A DNA stretch of 64,000 bases from Roseateles saccharophilus (GCF_004342485.1 NZ_SMBU01000006.1:124001-188000); one strand, 5' to 3'. Positions 34,589-43,836 are shown, counted from the stretch's first letter. The notes: generated from the letters alone by a model not told the origin. Numbers and translations are program-made.

Positions 34589-35911
34589 CTACTTCAGAAG
34601 AAGATGCGGCAGCCACAGCGACAGCGTCGGCCAGAAGGTGACGATGAGCAGGAAGACCAGCATCGTCTTCAGCCAGGGCCAGACGGCGATGGTCAGTTCG
34701 GTGATGCCCATCTTCGTGATGCTCGACGACACATAGAGGTTCAGGCCCACCGGCGGGTGGCACAGGCCCACTTCCATGTTGACGGCCATCATGATGCCCA
34801 GGTGCACCGGGTTGACGCCGAGCTTGACGGCGACCGGGAACAGGATGGGCGCCATGATCAGCACGATGGCGGCCGGGTCCATGAAGTTGCCGGCGCCCAG
34901 CAGGATCAGGTTGACCAGCAGCATGAAGGCGATCAGGCCGAAGCCCTGGGCCGACATCCAGGCCGCCATGTTCTGCGGGATCTGCTCCGAGGCCATCAGG
35001 AACGAGAACAGCACCGCATTCGTGATGATGTAGAGCAGCATGGAGCTCATGGCCGCGGCCTTGAGCAGCACCTTGGGCACGTCCTTCATGCCCATGTCCT
35101 TGTAGACGAAGACCGAGATGACGAAGCCGTAGACCGCCGCGACGGCCGCCGCCTCGGTGGGCGTGAACTTGCCGCTGTAGATGCCGCCGATGACGATGAC
35201 GATCAGCATCAGGCCCCAGAAGCTCTCGCGGAAGGCCTTCCAGCGCTCGGCCCAGCTGGCCTTGGGCATGCGCGGGTAGTCGTTCTTCTTGGCGCGCCAC
35301 CAGGTGGTGAGGCCGAGCAGGATGGACAGGCACACGCCCGGCACGACGCCGGCGATGAAGAGCTCGCCCACCGACGCATTGCCCACCTGTTCGCCGTTCG
35401 GGCCGGTGGCCGACATGCCGGCCGTCGCGATGGAGAACATCACGAGGTTCAGCGACGGCGGGAACAGGATGCCCAGTGCGCCCGAGGTCGTGATGACGCC
35501 GGCGCCGAACTCCTTCGGGTAGCCCTGCTTGGTCATCGCCGGCAGGATGATGGAGCCCACCGCGACGACGGTGGCGACGGACGAGCCCGAGATGGCCGCG
35601 AACATCGCGCAGGCCAGCACGCCGGCCAGGCCCAGGCCGCCGTACCAGTGGCCGATCATCGAGGTGGCGAAATGGATGATCCGTCTCGCGACCCCGCCAT
35701 GCGTCAGGAAGTTGCCCGCCAGGATGAAGAAGGGCACCGCCATGATCTCGAACTTCTCGATGCCGGTGAACAGCTTGAGCGCGACCGACTCGACCGGCAC
35801 ATCCGTCATCGTGAACAGGAAGGTCAGCACGGTCAGGCCGAGCGAGATCGAGATCGGCATGCCGGTGAGCATCAGGGCCACCAGCAGCGTGAAGATGATC
35901 AGCGTGTTCAT
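34589..35911 (-). CDS. dctM: TRAP transporter large permease
   Basis: The 440-residue membrane protein belongs to the DctM family. It has ALMLTGMPISISLGL at the start, MFAAISGSSVATVVAVG, and GALGILFPPSLNLV, with about 12 membrane segments. It forms the sodium- or proton-driven transport path for organic acids brought by DctP. The start at 35911 overlaps the dctQ stop by 4 bp. It is the last gene of the dct operon, followed by a hairpin terminator. Confidence 0.95.
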   Translation of the reverse strand: MNTLIIFTLLVALMLTGMPISISLGLTVLTFLFTMTDVPVESVALKLFTGIEKFEIMAVPFFILAGNFLTHGGVARRIIHFATSMIGHWYGGLGLAGVLACAMFAAISGSSVATVVAVGSIILPAMTKQGYPKEFGAGVITTSGALGILFPPSLNLVMFSIATAGMSATGPNGEQVGNASVGELFIAGVVPGVCLSILLGLTTWWRAKKNDYPRMPKASWAERWKAFRESFWGLMLIVIVIGGIYSGKFTPTEAAAVAAVYGFVISVFVYKDMGMKDVPKVLLKAAAMSSMLLYIITNAVLFSFLMASEQIPQNMAAWMSAQGFGLIAFMLLVNLILLGAGNFMDPAAIVLIMAPILFPVAVKLGVNPVHLGIMMAVNMEVGLCHPPVGLNLYVSSSITKMGITELTIAVWPWLKTMLVFLLIVTFWPTLSLWLPHLLLK

Positions 35912-36516
35912 GCGGCCTGCTCCTTGCCTTCTTCTTCGATGCCTTCGACGTGGCCGTGGTCCGCGTGCGGCACCTCGCCGGTCTTCAGGAAGTGCCAGCA
36001 GACCTGCAGGAAGCGGAAGCACATCAGGTAGGAGCCCAGCGGCACGCAGGAGTAGGCGATCCAGGTGGGCAGTTCCAGGTCAGGCGACGTGGGGCCCTCG
36101 CTGAGGTCGCCGACGTCGATGCCCAGCAGGTGGAAGATGCCGTAGTGGGCGCCGTTCTCCCAGACGAAGCGCGCGCCCATCGTGCCGACGACGCCCGTGA
36201 ACAGCGCGCCGGCCAGCAGGCTGAAGACGATGAGGTAGCGCGCATGCTCGGGCTTGAGCTTGCGCACCAGCACGTCGACGCCGACGTGGGTGCCAGCCCG
36301 CACGCCGTAGGCGGCGCCGAACTTGGCCATCCAGACGAACATGTAGATGCACAGCTCCTGGGCCCAGCTCACGTCGATGCGGATGACCCAGTCCTGCAGC
36401 ATCGGCACGCCGGCGAGGAAGCGATGCAGCACGGCAATCGCGATCACGATCGTCGCCGCGCCCATCAGGAAGGCGATCAGCCATTCCTCCAGATGGTCCA
36501 GCACTTTGTTCAGCAT
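35908..36516 (-). CDS. dctQ: TRAP transporter small permease
   Basis: The 202-residue protein has four membrane segments in the DctQ pattern, with WAQELCIYMFVWMAKFGAAYG in the middle (quoted here as QELCIYMFVWMAKFGAAYG). DctQ pairs with DctM in the inner membrane. A hydrophilic C-terminal tail rich in His and Glu (HADHGHVEGIEEEGKE) extends beyond the family domain. It overlaps dctM by 4 bp and lies 211 bp after dctP, a gap filled by a repeat with strong hairpins. Confidence 0.92.
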   Translation of the reverse strand: MLNKVLDHLEEWLIAFLMGAATIVIAIAVLHRFLAGVPMLQDWVIRIDVSWAQELCIYMFVWMAKFGAAYGVRAGTHVGVDVLVRKLKPEHARYLIVFSLLAGALFTGVVGTMGARFVWENGAHYGIFHLLGIDVGDLSEGPTSPDLELPTWIAYSCVPLGSYLMCFRFLQVCWHFLKTGEVPHADHGHVEGIEEEGKEQAA

Positions 36517-36577
36517 TGTTTTTCTCCTGACCTGCGGCGGCCTTGCCCAGCGTTGGGGCTACCCAGCGACTCCCGCC

Positions 36578-36714
36578 GATCCGGCTTTGCCGGTCGGCTG
36601 GGAGTGCCCCCCTTGAGGGGACTGAGGCTGGACACAAAGAGTCCTGAGGACTCTTTGTGCCTGCCGAAGGCCAAGGCCGCCGGCCTTGGCACGGCGAAGC
36701 CGGTAGGGGGTGGG
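36578..36714 (-). repeat. 3'-UTR repeat element, copy B, with two inserted hairpins
   Basis: Read on the minus strand after the dctP stop, the element has the CCCACCCCCTACCGGCTTCG start, a CCCCTCAAGGGG core and a CCGGCAAAGCCGG hairpin, as in copies A and C. Two extra stem-loops are inserted: arms GCCAAGGCC / GGCCTTGGC (36670-36690) and arms CACAAAGAGTCC / GGACTCTTTGTG with a 3-base loop (36633-36659). They probably set the ratio of dctP to dctQM message. Confidence 0.7.
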
Positions 36715-36727
36715 CTTGTGAAAGGTC

Positions 36728-37738
36728 TTATTTCGGCGCGACGAAGCCCGCTTCCTTGTAGGCCGCTTCGACCGTGGCCTTGCCAACGCGGGCCGTCATC
36801 TCCTTGTGGACCGGCATCAGCGCCTTCTTCCACTCGTTGATCTCGGCCGGCGTCGGCGTGTAGATGGTGGTCTTGCCGCTGGCCTTGATGCCCTGCAGCG
36901 CCGAGGCGTTCTCGGTGCTGGCGATGGCGTTGGCGTAGGTGGTGGCGTCCTTCACGGCGCCTTCCAGCGTCGTGCGGATGTCGGCCGGCAGGCCGTCCCA
37001 GAACTTCTTGTTGACGATGACCGCATAGGCCAGGTGGCCGTGGTTGGACATCGTCATGTGCTTCTGCACCTCGAAGATCTTCTGCGTGTAGAAGTTGCTG
37101 GGCACGCCCTCGGTGCCGTCCACGACGCCGCTCTGCAGCGCCTGGTAAAGCTCCGAGAAGGCCATCACCTGCGGGATGGCGCCGAGTGCGCGCATCTGCG
37201 CGTCCAGCACCTTGCTGGACTGGATGCGCATCTTCAGGCCCTTGAAGTCCGCCACGTTGTGCAGCGGCTTGTTGGCGCTCATGATGTGGAAGCCGTTGTC
37301 CCAGTAGGCCAGGCCCTTGATGCCCTTGGGCTCCAGCTTCTTGAACAGGTCGGCGCCGAGCTGGCCTTCGGTGACGGCGCGGAAGGCGTCGGTGTCCTTG
37401 AACAGGAAGGGCAGGTCGAAGACCTCGAACTCCTTCACGCCCAGCGGGCCGAACTTGGCCAGCGACGGGGCCAGCATCTGGACCGAGCCCAGTTGCAGCG
37501 CCTCCATCTCTTCCTTGTCCTTGTAGAGCTGGCTGTTCGGATAGAGCTCGACCTTCACGCGGCCGTTGGTGCGCTGCTCGGCCAGCTCCTTGAAACGCTG
37601 GGCGCCCTTGCCCTTGGGCGTGTCGGGCGCGACGACGTGGCTGAACTTGATGACGATGGGAGCCTGGGCCTGGGCGGCGAAGGAGAAGGCCGACAGCGCA
37701 GCCACGGCAGAAGCGAGAACGAGACGACGCAAGACCAT
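36728..37738 (-). CDS. dctP: TRAP transporter solute-binding protein
   Basis: The 336-residue product has a signal peptide cut at AAQAQA. The mature domain is of the DctP type (IVIKFSHVVAPDTPKGKGA, then VELYPNSQLYKDKEE and GLKMRIQSSKVLDAQM, which carries the ligand-binding arginine). C4-dicarboxylates such as malate, succinate and fumarate are the known ligands of this group. GGAGA lies 6 bp before the ATG. It is the first gene of dctPQM, divergent from the dctS-dctR pair. Confidence 0.93.
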   Translation of the reverse strand: MVLRRLVLASAVAALSAFSFAAQAQAPIVIKFSHVVAPDTPKGKGAQRFKELAEQRTNGRVKVELYPNSQLYKDKEEMEALQLGSVQMLAPSLAKFGPLGVKEFEVFDLPFLFKDTDAFRAVTEGQLGADLFKKLEPKGIKGLAYWDNGFHIMSANKPLHNVADFKGLKMRIQSSKVLDAQMRALGAIPQVMAFSELYQALQSGVVDGTEGVPSNFYTQKIFEVQKHMTMSNHGHLAYAVIVNKKFWDGLPADIRTTLEGAVKDATTYANAIASTENASALQGIKASGKTTIYTPTPAEINEWKKALMPVHKEMTARVGKATVEAAYKEAGFVAPK

Positions 37739-37799
37739 GTTTGTCTCCGTATGGTTGGTATGGGCGGGATTCTTCCGACCCGCCGCGTGCGGGGGTAGT

Positions 37800-37813
37800 T
37801 GTGGAGTTCCACA
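37800..37813. promoter_or_regulatory. palindrome between dctP and dctS
   Basis: TGTGGA and TCCACA are exact reverse complements with GT in the centre. The site is 61 bp upstream of the dctP ATG and 36 bp upstream of the dctS ATG. FixJ-type regulators such as the adjacent DctR bind palindromic sites, so this is a plausible binding site; the assignment is an inference. Confidence 0.45.
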
Positions 37814-37849
37814 TTTCGCACGGCCCGCAGCCTCCCTAGACTGCGAAGC

Positions 37850-39751
37850 ATGAATCTGCGCGAGTTCCTGCCCCGAAGCCTGTGGCTGGCCCCCTTGGGG
37901 TTATCCCTGGTTTTCGTGCTGGGTGTGCTGGCCTGGGTGCGCGCCAACGAGGCCGACGAGCAGGAGCAGCAGCGCCAGACCATGATCTCGGATGCCCTCA
38001 GCACCGAGGCCCAGCTGCGCGACCGCATCGACGAGGAGCAGGCCCATCTGCGCCAGCTGGCCGCCGCGCTGGGCGGGCAGAAGCCCAGCACCGCCACGCT
38101 GGCGGCCCACCCGGAGGTCAATGCCGGCCTGCGCCGGCTGTGGCAGTCCGTCACCTGGCTGGACGCGCGCAACCGCGTGCTGGCCGAGGTGCCCGAGGAC
38201 GCCGAGGCAGCCCACTCCGACGACGGCCTGTCCCTGCACCTGACGGCCCGCGTCGCGCCGGACGGCGTGCTCGTCGTGCGCTACGCGCCGGCCCTGATGC
38301 TCAAGCGCGGCGTGCCCTGGTGGCTGGCGCGCAAGTACGACGTGCAGCTGGTGGACAGCGCCGACCAGGTCATCGCCTCCACCACCGATTCCCCGATGCG
38401 CGCCGCCCAGGGCCCGCGCCCCAGCTACCGCGTCGCGCTGACCGGCCCGTTGCGCGCCAGCCCGCTGACGCAGGCCACGCTGACCGATGCCGCGCTGGAG
38501 CTGACGCTGCGCGACCCCGCCGTCAACGGCGCGCGCCCGCTGTCCTGGGTGCTGGTGGCCGGCTTCCTGCCGCTGATCGCCGTGGCGAGCTGGCTGATCC
38601 GCCGCCAGATGCGCCAGGTGCAGCGCGCCGAGGTGGCCGGCCGCACCGAGGCCGCGTGGCGCCGCGCGATGGAGGACTCGGCCCTCGTCGCGCTGCGCGC
38701 CCGCGACTTCGACGGCCGCCTGCTCTACGTCAACCGTACCTTCTGCGACATGGTCGGCCTGCCGGCGGAGCAGCTCGTCGGCCTGCTGCCGCCCATGCCC
38801 TACTGGCCGCCCGACGCGCTGGCCGAGGTGGCCGAGCGCAACCGCCGCAACCTCGCCGGCCAGGCGCCGCGCGAGGGCTACGAGGCGCACTGGCGCCACA
38901 GCTCGGGCCGGCTGGTGGACGTGATGGTCTTCGAGTCGCCGCTGGTGGATGCCGGCGGGCGGCAGATCGGCTGGATGGGCAGCATCATCGACATCACCGA
39001 GCGCCGCCGGCTGGAGGAGCGCGAGCGCCGCCAGGTCGAGACCCTGGCCCACAACGCGCGGCTGACCATGCTCGGCGAGGTCGCCTCCACGCTGGCCCAC
39101 GAGCTCAACCAGCCGCTCACGGCAATAGCCAGCTACAACGCCGGCATCGCCAACTCGCTGGCCAAGATGGGCGTGCAGGACGAACTCGTCTGCGGCGCGC
39201 TCAAGCGCCTGGGCCAGCAGGCCGAGCATGCCGGCCGCATCGTCGCGCGCATCCGCGAGTTCCTGACCCGGCGCGAGCCCCGCCACGAGCCCTGCGATCT
39301 CAACGAGGTCATCAGCGCGGCCGTGGATCTGCTGCGCCGCGAGGTGCAGCGCCGCGAGATCGGCCTCGACCTCGCGCTGTCGCCGCAGGCGCCGCCGGTG
39401 CTGGCCGATGCGGTGCTGATCGAGCAGGTCGTCATCAACCTCGTGCGCAACGCGGCGGACGCGCTGATGGCCCGCGCGGCCGGGCGGCACATCGCCGTCA
39501 GCAGCCGCGTCGCCGGCGACTTCGTGCGCGTCGACGTGCAGGACAACGGCCCCGGCCTCGCGGGGCGGCGCGTCGAGCAGCTCTGCGCGCCGTTCTATTC
39601 CACCAAGTCCGACGGCATGGGCATGGGCCTGGCCATCTGCCGCTCCATCGTCGAGGCCCACCAGGGCGTGCTCGACGCCAGCGAGGCCCCGGGCGGCGGC
39701 GCGCTGTTCTCCTTCAGCCTGCCTCTGAGCCAGGAGATCGTCCATGGCTGA
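37850..39751 (+). CDS. dctS: C4-dicarboxylate sensor histidine kinase
   Basis: The 633-residue kinase has two membrane segments (about residues 10-28 and 230-250) that enclose a periplasmic sensor of roughly 200 residues. A PAS domain (MEDSALVALRARDFDGRLLY), a HisKA domain with the phospho-accepting His in LAHELNQPLTAIA, and the HATPase with NLVRNAADALM follow. This matches DctS of Rhodobacter. It overlaps the response regulator gene by 8 bp and faces dctPQM, so it probably senses the transported acids. Confidence 0.88.
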   Translation: MNLREFLPRSLWLAPLGLSLVFVLGVLAWVRANEADEQEQQRQTMISDALSTEAQLRDRIDEEQAHLRQLAAALGGQKPSTATLAAHPEVNAGLRRLWQSVTWLDARNRVLAEVPEDAEAAHSDDGLSLHLTARVAPDGVLVVRYAPALMLKRGVPWWLARKYDVQLVDSADQVIASTTDSPMRAAQGPRPSYRVALTGPLRASPLTQATLTDAALELTLRDPAVNGARPLSWVLVAGFLPLIAVASWLIRRQMRQVQRAEVAGRTEAAWRRAMEDSALVALRARDFDGRLLYVNRTFCDMVGLPAEQLVGLLPPMPYWPPDALAEVAERNRRNLAGQAPREGYEAHWRHSSGRLVDVMVFESPLVDAGGRQIGWMGSIIDITERRRLEERERRQVETLAHNARLTMLGEVASTLAHELNQPLTAIASYNAGIANSLAKMGVQDELVCGALKRLGQQAEHAGRIVARIREFLTRREPRHEPCDLNEVISAAVDLLRREVQRREIGLDLALSPQAPPVLADAVLIEQVVINLVRNAADALMARAAGRHIAVSSRVAGDFVRVDVQDNGPGLAGRRVEQLCAPFYSTKSDGMGMGLAICRSIVEAHQGVLDASEAPGGGALFSFSLPLSQEIVHG

Positions 39752-40358
39752 CACCGGGGCGGGCGTGGTCCACCTCGTCGACGACGACCCCGGCGTGCGC
39801 GACGCGCTCGCCTTCCTGCTGCGCTCGCGCGGCCTCGTCGTGCGCGCCTTCGACGGCGGCCCGGCGCTGCTGGCCGCGCTGGACATGGAAGGCCCACCCA
39901 AGGGCGTCTTCCTGCTCGACGTGCGCATGGAGCCCATGAGCGGCACGCGGCTGCACGACGAGCTGCTGGCGCGCCGGCTGAAGAACCCCGTGCTCTTCCT
40001 GACCGGCCACGGCGACATCCCCATGGTCGTCGAGGCGCTGAAGAAGGGCGCCTTCGACTTCCTGGAGAAGCCCTACAGCGACAACGCGCTGGCCGACCGC
40101 ATCGAGCAGGCCCTGGCCGTGGACGCGGCCATGCAGGCCGAAGGCGCCCAGGCCGCCGAGCGCAGCGCCCGGCTCGCCAGCCTGACCGAACGCGAGCGCG
40201 AGGTCATGACCCGCGTGGCCGCCGGCAAGCTCAACAAGGTCATCGCGGACGAGCTCAATGTGTCGGTGCGCACGGTGGAGGTGCACCGCGCGCGCGTGTT
40301 CGCCAAGCTGGGCGTGAGGTCGGCGGCCGAGGTGGCGACGCTGCTGGCGGGGCGCTGA
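39744..40358 (+). CDS. dctR: FixJ/LuxR-type response regulator
   Basis: The 204-residue protein has a receiver with acidic pocket VDDDPG, phospho-acceptor D59 (LLDVRM) and K in FLEKPY. A LuxR-type helix-turn-helix (LTEREREVMTRVAAGKLNK, then VRTVEVHRARVFAKLGV) ends the protein. It is the partner of the kinase it overlaps. In Rhodobacter, DctR of this FixJ type activates the TRAP operon; here the same arrangement supports this role. Confidence 0.88.
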   Translation: MADTGAGVVHLVDDDPGVRDALAFLLRSRGLVVRAFDGGPALLAALDMEGPPKGVFLLDVRMEPMSGTRLHDELLARRLKNPVLFLTGHGDIPMVVEALKKGAFDFLEKPYSDNALADRIEQALAVDAAMQAEGAQAAERSARLASLTEREREVMTRVAAGKLNKVIADELNVSVRTVEVHRARVFAKLGVRSAAEVATLLAGR

Positions 40359-40499
40359 CGGAAGGTGGCTGTCGGCGGGCTTGACACTTGGCCGGCCGCG
40401 GCCCCGGCCTTGTTGTCCAAGTCCTTGATTGGCAATCAGTTTTTGCGTCTGGCGCGAATCATGCTTGGACTGGGGCATTTCTGATTCGATGGGGCCGCC

Positions 40500-41237
40500 A
40501 TGAAAATACTGATGCGCTGGGTTCTGGCTTTCGCCGCTCTGCTGCCGATGGCCGCGCAGGCCTCGCTGACGGCGAACATTTCCTATTTCAAGATCGATTC
40601 GAACGACCCGGATGCCAACCACCTGTGCTGCTCCGGCCCGCTCGCGGAGGTCCAGAACAACCTCGGCCCCGATGGCTTGCCCATGCTGCTGCCCGGCTAT
40701 GGCGGGATCGTGCCGCATGACGTCAACGGCGCCGGCGAGCTGACCTACTGGAGCCCGGGCTTCAACGGCCACGTCACGCCGACCGGTTCGGCGACGGTCA
40801 GCCTGCCGTTCTCCAACAGCCATATGTACAACCCGAACGGCACCGGCGGGGCCGACGGCGGCAGCAACGGTTTCCTGTCGGCCATCATCTCCGCCACGCT
40901 GTCGACGCCCGTCGCCGAAACGGTGAGCTTCACGATCTCTTCGGACGACAACGCCTTCGTCTTCGTCGACGGCCTGGTGGTGTGCAACGACGGCGGCGTG
41001 CATGGCGCGGGCGCCGTGCTCTGCACCTCGCAGACGCTGAGCGCCGGCAACCACAGCCTGCAGGTCTTCTACGACGACCTGAACACCACCGGCGCGGTGC
41101 TGGACTTCACCGTCAACACGGAGAACGTGTCGACCACGCCGCCGCCGGCCAACGGCGTGCCCGAGCCGGCCAGCCTTGCGCTGGCCGGCTCGGCGCTGCT
41201 GATGGCCGGCCTGGCCGGCCGCAAGACCCGGCGCTGA
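40500..41237 (+). CDS. PEP-CTERM sorted exported protein
   Basis: The 245-residue product has a signal peptide ending AAQA-S and a C-terminal sorting tag. The tag has VPEPASLAL, a hydrophobic helix (ALLMAGLAG) and a basic end RKTRR. Exosortase (EpsH) cleaves such tags and places proteins on the surface or in the biofilm matrix. The central part (SFTISSDDNAFVFVDGLVV with HSLQVFYDDLN) resembles PA14-like or fibro-slime carbohydrate-binding domains. No exosortase gene is in the window, so the sorting system must be elsewhere. A hairpin follows the stop at once. Confidence 0.85.
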   Translation: MKILMRWVLAFAALLPMAAQASLTANISYFKIDSNDPDANHLCCSGPLAEVQNNLGPDGLPMLLPGYGGIVPHDVNGAGELTYWSPGFNGHVTPTGSATVSLPFSNSHMYNPNGTGGADGGSNGFLSAIISATLSTPVAETVSFTISSDDNAFVFVDGLVVCNDGGVHGAGAVLCTSQTLSAGNHSLQVFYDDLNTTGAVLDFTVNTENVSTTPPPANGVPEPASLALAGSALLMAGLAGRKTRR

Positions 41238-41260
41238 GCCGGCGGCGAAGGCCCGCCGGC
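41238..41260 (+). terminator. hairpin after the PEP-CTERM gene
   Basis: The arms GCCGGCGG and CCGCCGGC start one base after the stop codon, with a 7-base loop. A second pairing, AAGACCC (41223-41229) with GGGTCTT (41261-41267), can extend it. There is no real T-tract, so rho-independent function is uncertain. Confidence 0.45.
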
Positions 41261-41408
41261 GGGTCTTCGGCATCCGGTGGCTGCCTCACTTGAGGGGTAT
41301 GGTGCGCGGATCGACAGGAACATCATGGGCCGCTTGGCGCGAATCGGTGCGCCAGCCCGGCGCATTGCTGCTGGCGAAGTGAGAGGTCCGACAGAAAGGT
41401 CGATCACG

Positions 41409-43136
41409 ATGTCCATCCGCACAAGCATTTCGGCCGTCATGCCGCGCGCAGCCGCGTGGCTGGCAATCGGGGTCTTCGCTGGAGCCGCCGCGGCAGGCGG
41501 CAACCCCTTCAAGGCCACCACGCCCAATATGGGCGCCGGCGAAGGCAGCGAGTTGCGCACGCCGCTGCAGTTCGAGGAGGCGGCGCGGACCAACCCTCTG
41601 GCGGGCAGCCAGGTGCTGTTTTCCCGTTGCCGCCGCGCCCCGTTCGATGCCGCCGGGCTCTACCTGCCGCTGGCCGGCCAGGAGCACGACGCGATCGTCG
41701 GCGACACCCTCTTCGCCTACCCCGACGGCTCGACCTGCTTCAACCCGCAGAACGAGCAGAACATCGTCGTCGACCCGGCGAACGGCCGCCACCTGGTGAC
41801 CTCGGCCAATGAATACCGGGCCAACGCGCATGTGGCCTATGTCTCGATGGACCGCGGCACGACCTGGGCCAATGTCGTGCTGCCGGGCTGGACGCGTGAC
41901 ACGGGCGGCGCTGGCCTGTTCGGCTTGCTCGACGTCTGCGGCGACCCGGTGCTGGCGTTCAGCCGCGACGGCGCGCGCCTCTACTACGCCGGGCTGGTCT
42001 GCAACATGGACAAGTACCCGCGGCAGATCTCCGGCGTGGCGGTGGCCGTGTCGACCGACGGCGGCATGCATTGGGACGCGCCGGTGATGGTCAGCGTCGC
42101 CGCCGCGGGCAACTTCTTCCAGGACAAGGAGTGGATAGGCGTCGGCAACGACGGCACGGTCTACGTCACCTGGACGCGCTTCTACCAGGGCCCCAAGGGC
42201 GCGGGCTATCTGCGCTCGCCCATCGTGATGGCCAGCTCCAGGACCGGCGGCAAGTCCTGGTCCGCGGTCAAGGAGGTGTCCGACGAGGCCCATCCCTACA
42301 ACCAGGGCTCGCAGGTCGGCATGGCGCCGGACGGCACGCTCTACGTGGCCTACGAGGGGGCTTCGCCCGCCAGCGGCTTTGCGCAATCCGCGCTGGTCGT
42401 CGCCCGGTCGGTGGACGGCGGCACGATCTTCGCCAACACCGAAGTGGCGCGGGTCTTCGATGACGCCGACTGCTACCCGATCCAGCGGCCCGGCGCGCAA
42501 GACCGGCAGACGCTGTCCTTCATGCAGTTCCGCATCAACAGCTATCCGTCCATGGCGATCGACCCCAGCAACGGCACGGTCGCGATCGTCTGGGCCGACA
42601 ACGAAGGCGCCGGCAACTGCGGCAGCGGCGCGGCGGCCTTCGCGGGCACGACGTCCAACCAGGTCAAGCTCGTCACCACGGGCAATGGCACGGCCTGGTC
42701 GGCGCCGCGCACGCTCACCACGGGCGCGGCCGACAAGGTCTACCCCTCCGTCGGCGCCAACGCCGGCCGCATCGTCGTGGGCTTCTACACGCGCGAGTAT
42801 TCGCCGCTGCCGACCGCAGCCGATCGCCGCTGCGGCATCGCCGAGATCGACACCGCCACCGGCAGCGTCCTGCTGCCGACCGATCCGGCCCGGCGCGACG
42901 CGCCCGTGTGCATGGACTGGGCCGTCCGCTCGTCCAGCGACAACTTCGCCACGCAGACGCGCGTGTCGGCGCAGTCGTCCAACCCCTACATCCTGTTCGC
43001 GGGCTCCTTCATCGGCGACTACACCGGCACGGCGGTCGACGCCGCCGGCATGGCGGTGACCGTGTGGACCGACTTCCGCGGCAACCCGGGGATCACGAAA
43101 CCGAACCAGGACGCGGTGCTCGGGATCGACTACTGA
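41409..43136 (+). CDS. exported BNR/Asp-box (sialidase-fold) protein
   Basis: The 575-residue product has a signal peptide (WLAIGVFAGAAAAG). Several Asp-box repeats follow (SMDRGTTWAN, STDGGMHWD, SSRTGGKSWS, RSVDGGTIF), which shape a six-bladed propeller as in sialidases and their relatives. The catalytic residues of true sialidases (Arg triad, Tyr) cannot be matched with certainty, so it is best called sialidase-fold. The start at 41409 gives a good signal peptide; the frame extends upstream to 41277 but without one. Likely periplasmic or secreted. Confidence 0.75.
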   Translation: MSIRTSISAVMPRAAAWLAIGVFAGAAAAGGNPFKATTPNMGAGEGSELRTPLQFEEAARTNPLAGSQVLFSRCRRAPFDAAGLYLPLAGQEHDAIVGDTLFAYPDGSTCFNPQNEQNIVVDPANGRHLVTSANEYRANAHVAYVSMDRGTTWANVVLPGWTRDTGGAGLFGLLDVCGDPVLAFSRDGARLYYAGLVCNMDKYPRQISGVAVAVSTDGGMHWDAPVMVSVAAAGNFFQDKEWIGVGNDGTVYVTWTRFYQGPKGAGYLRSPIVMASSRTGGKSWSAVKEVSDEAHPYNQGSQVGMAPDGTLYVAYEGASPASGFAQSALVVARSVDGGTIFANTEVARVFDDADCYPIQRPGAQDRQTLSFMQFRINSYPSMAIDPSNGTVAIVWADNEGAGNCGSGAAAFAGTTSNQVKLVTTGNGTAWSAPRTLTTGAADKVYPSVGANAGRIVVGFYTREYSPLPTAADRRCGIAEIDTATGSVLLPTDPARRDAPVCMDWAVRSSSDNFATQTRVSAQSSNPYILFAGSFIGDYTGTAVDAAGMAVTVWTDFRGNPGITKPNQDAVLGIDY

Positions 43137-43244
43137 TCGACCCCGGCATCAATCGCCGCCGCGCCGATGCGGCGGCGCTTCTCCGCGGCTCGTGCCGAGG
43201 ACGATACTTCCCACGGGCAATCCGCCCGGAAGCAGAAGATCCTC

Positions 43245-43802
43245 ATGATTCGCCGCCTGCCCCACATCGCCGCCTCGTTGTTCGCCGCAGTGGCCCTGTC
43301 GGGCTGCGGCTATCTGGGCAGCATCGCCACGGGCCATCTCGACATCGAGCAGGCCGAATTGCAGGCGCGCATCGCGCCGCGGTTTCCGGTGCGCAACTGC
43401 AAGCTCGTCATCGCCTGCCTGGACCTGTCCAACCCGGTGGTCGTGCTCAGGGAGGGCGAGGACCGCATCGGCCTCACGGCGGACGTGAGGCTGCTGCTGG
43501 GCACCCGCGAGAGGACGGGGCGCATCGGCCTGTCCGGCCGGCCGCGCTATGTGCAGGACGGTGGCCAGCTCTTCCTGGACGACCTGCAGATCAGCACGCT
43601 GGAGCTGGCCGGCTTCCCGGCCGAATACGCCGAACTCGTGAAGGCCAATGGCGCCGTGCTGGCCCGGCAGGCGATGCAGTCCCACCCCGTCTACACGCTG
43701 GACGCCAACACGGCCAAGGGGGCGTTCGCCAGGCAGGCCGTGCGCGACGTGAAGGTGGTCGACGGCAAGCTCAGGGTGAGCTTCGTCGGGGCGGGCGGCT
43801 AG
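43245..43802 (+). CDS. DUF1439 lipoprotein
   Basis: The 185-residue product has a lipoprotein signal with lipobox ALSGC (C21). The DUF1439 pattern follows (LQARIAPRFPVRNC, VVLREGEDRIGLTADVRL, GRPRYVQDGGQLFLDDLQI). The E. coli relative YceB is an uncharacterised outer membrane lipoprotein. The gene stands between the BNR protein gene and the convergent nosL, separated from nosL by 34 bp of short direct repeats. Confidence 0.85.
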   Translation: MIRRLPHIAASLFAAVALSGCGYLGSIATGHLDIEQAELQARIAPRFPVRNCKLVIACLDLSNPVVVLREGEDRIGLTADVRLLLGTRERTGRIGLSGRPRYVQDGGQLFLDDLQISTLELAGFPAEYAELVKANGAVLARQAMQSHPVYTLDANTAKGAFARQAVRDVKVVDGKLRVSFVGAGG

Positions 43803-43836
43803 GGCCTCACATCGCCTCAAGTCACCTCAGGTCACC

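Noticed and set aside
37901-40024. A 707-codon open frame on the minus strand
   Set aside because: Antisense to the dctS and dctR genes, with no domain resemblance.
40429-40452. Possible sigma-54 promoter (TTGGCA...TTGC) before the PEP-CTERM gene
   Set aside because: GG and GC are 12 bp apart, not 10, which does not support sigma-54 binding.
43803-43836. Short direct repeats of the CACCTCA type between the DUF1439 gene and nosL
   Set aside because: Only two or three imperfect 7-9 bp units; too short for a CRISPR or a defined element.
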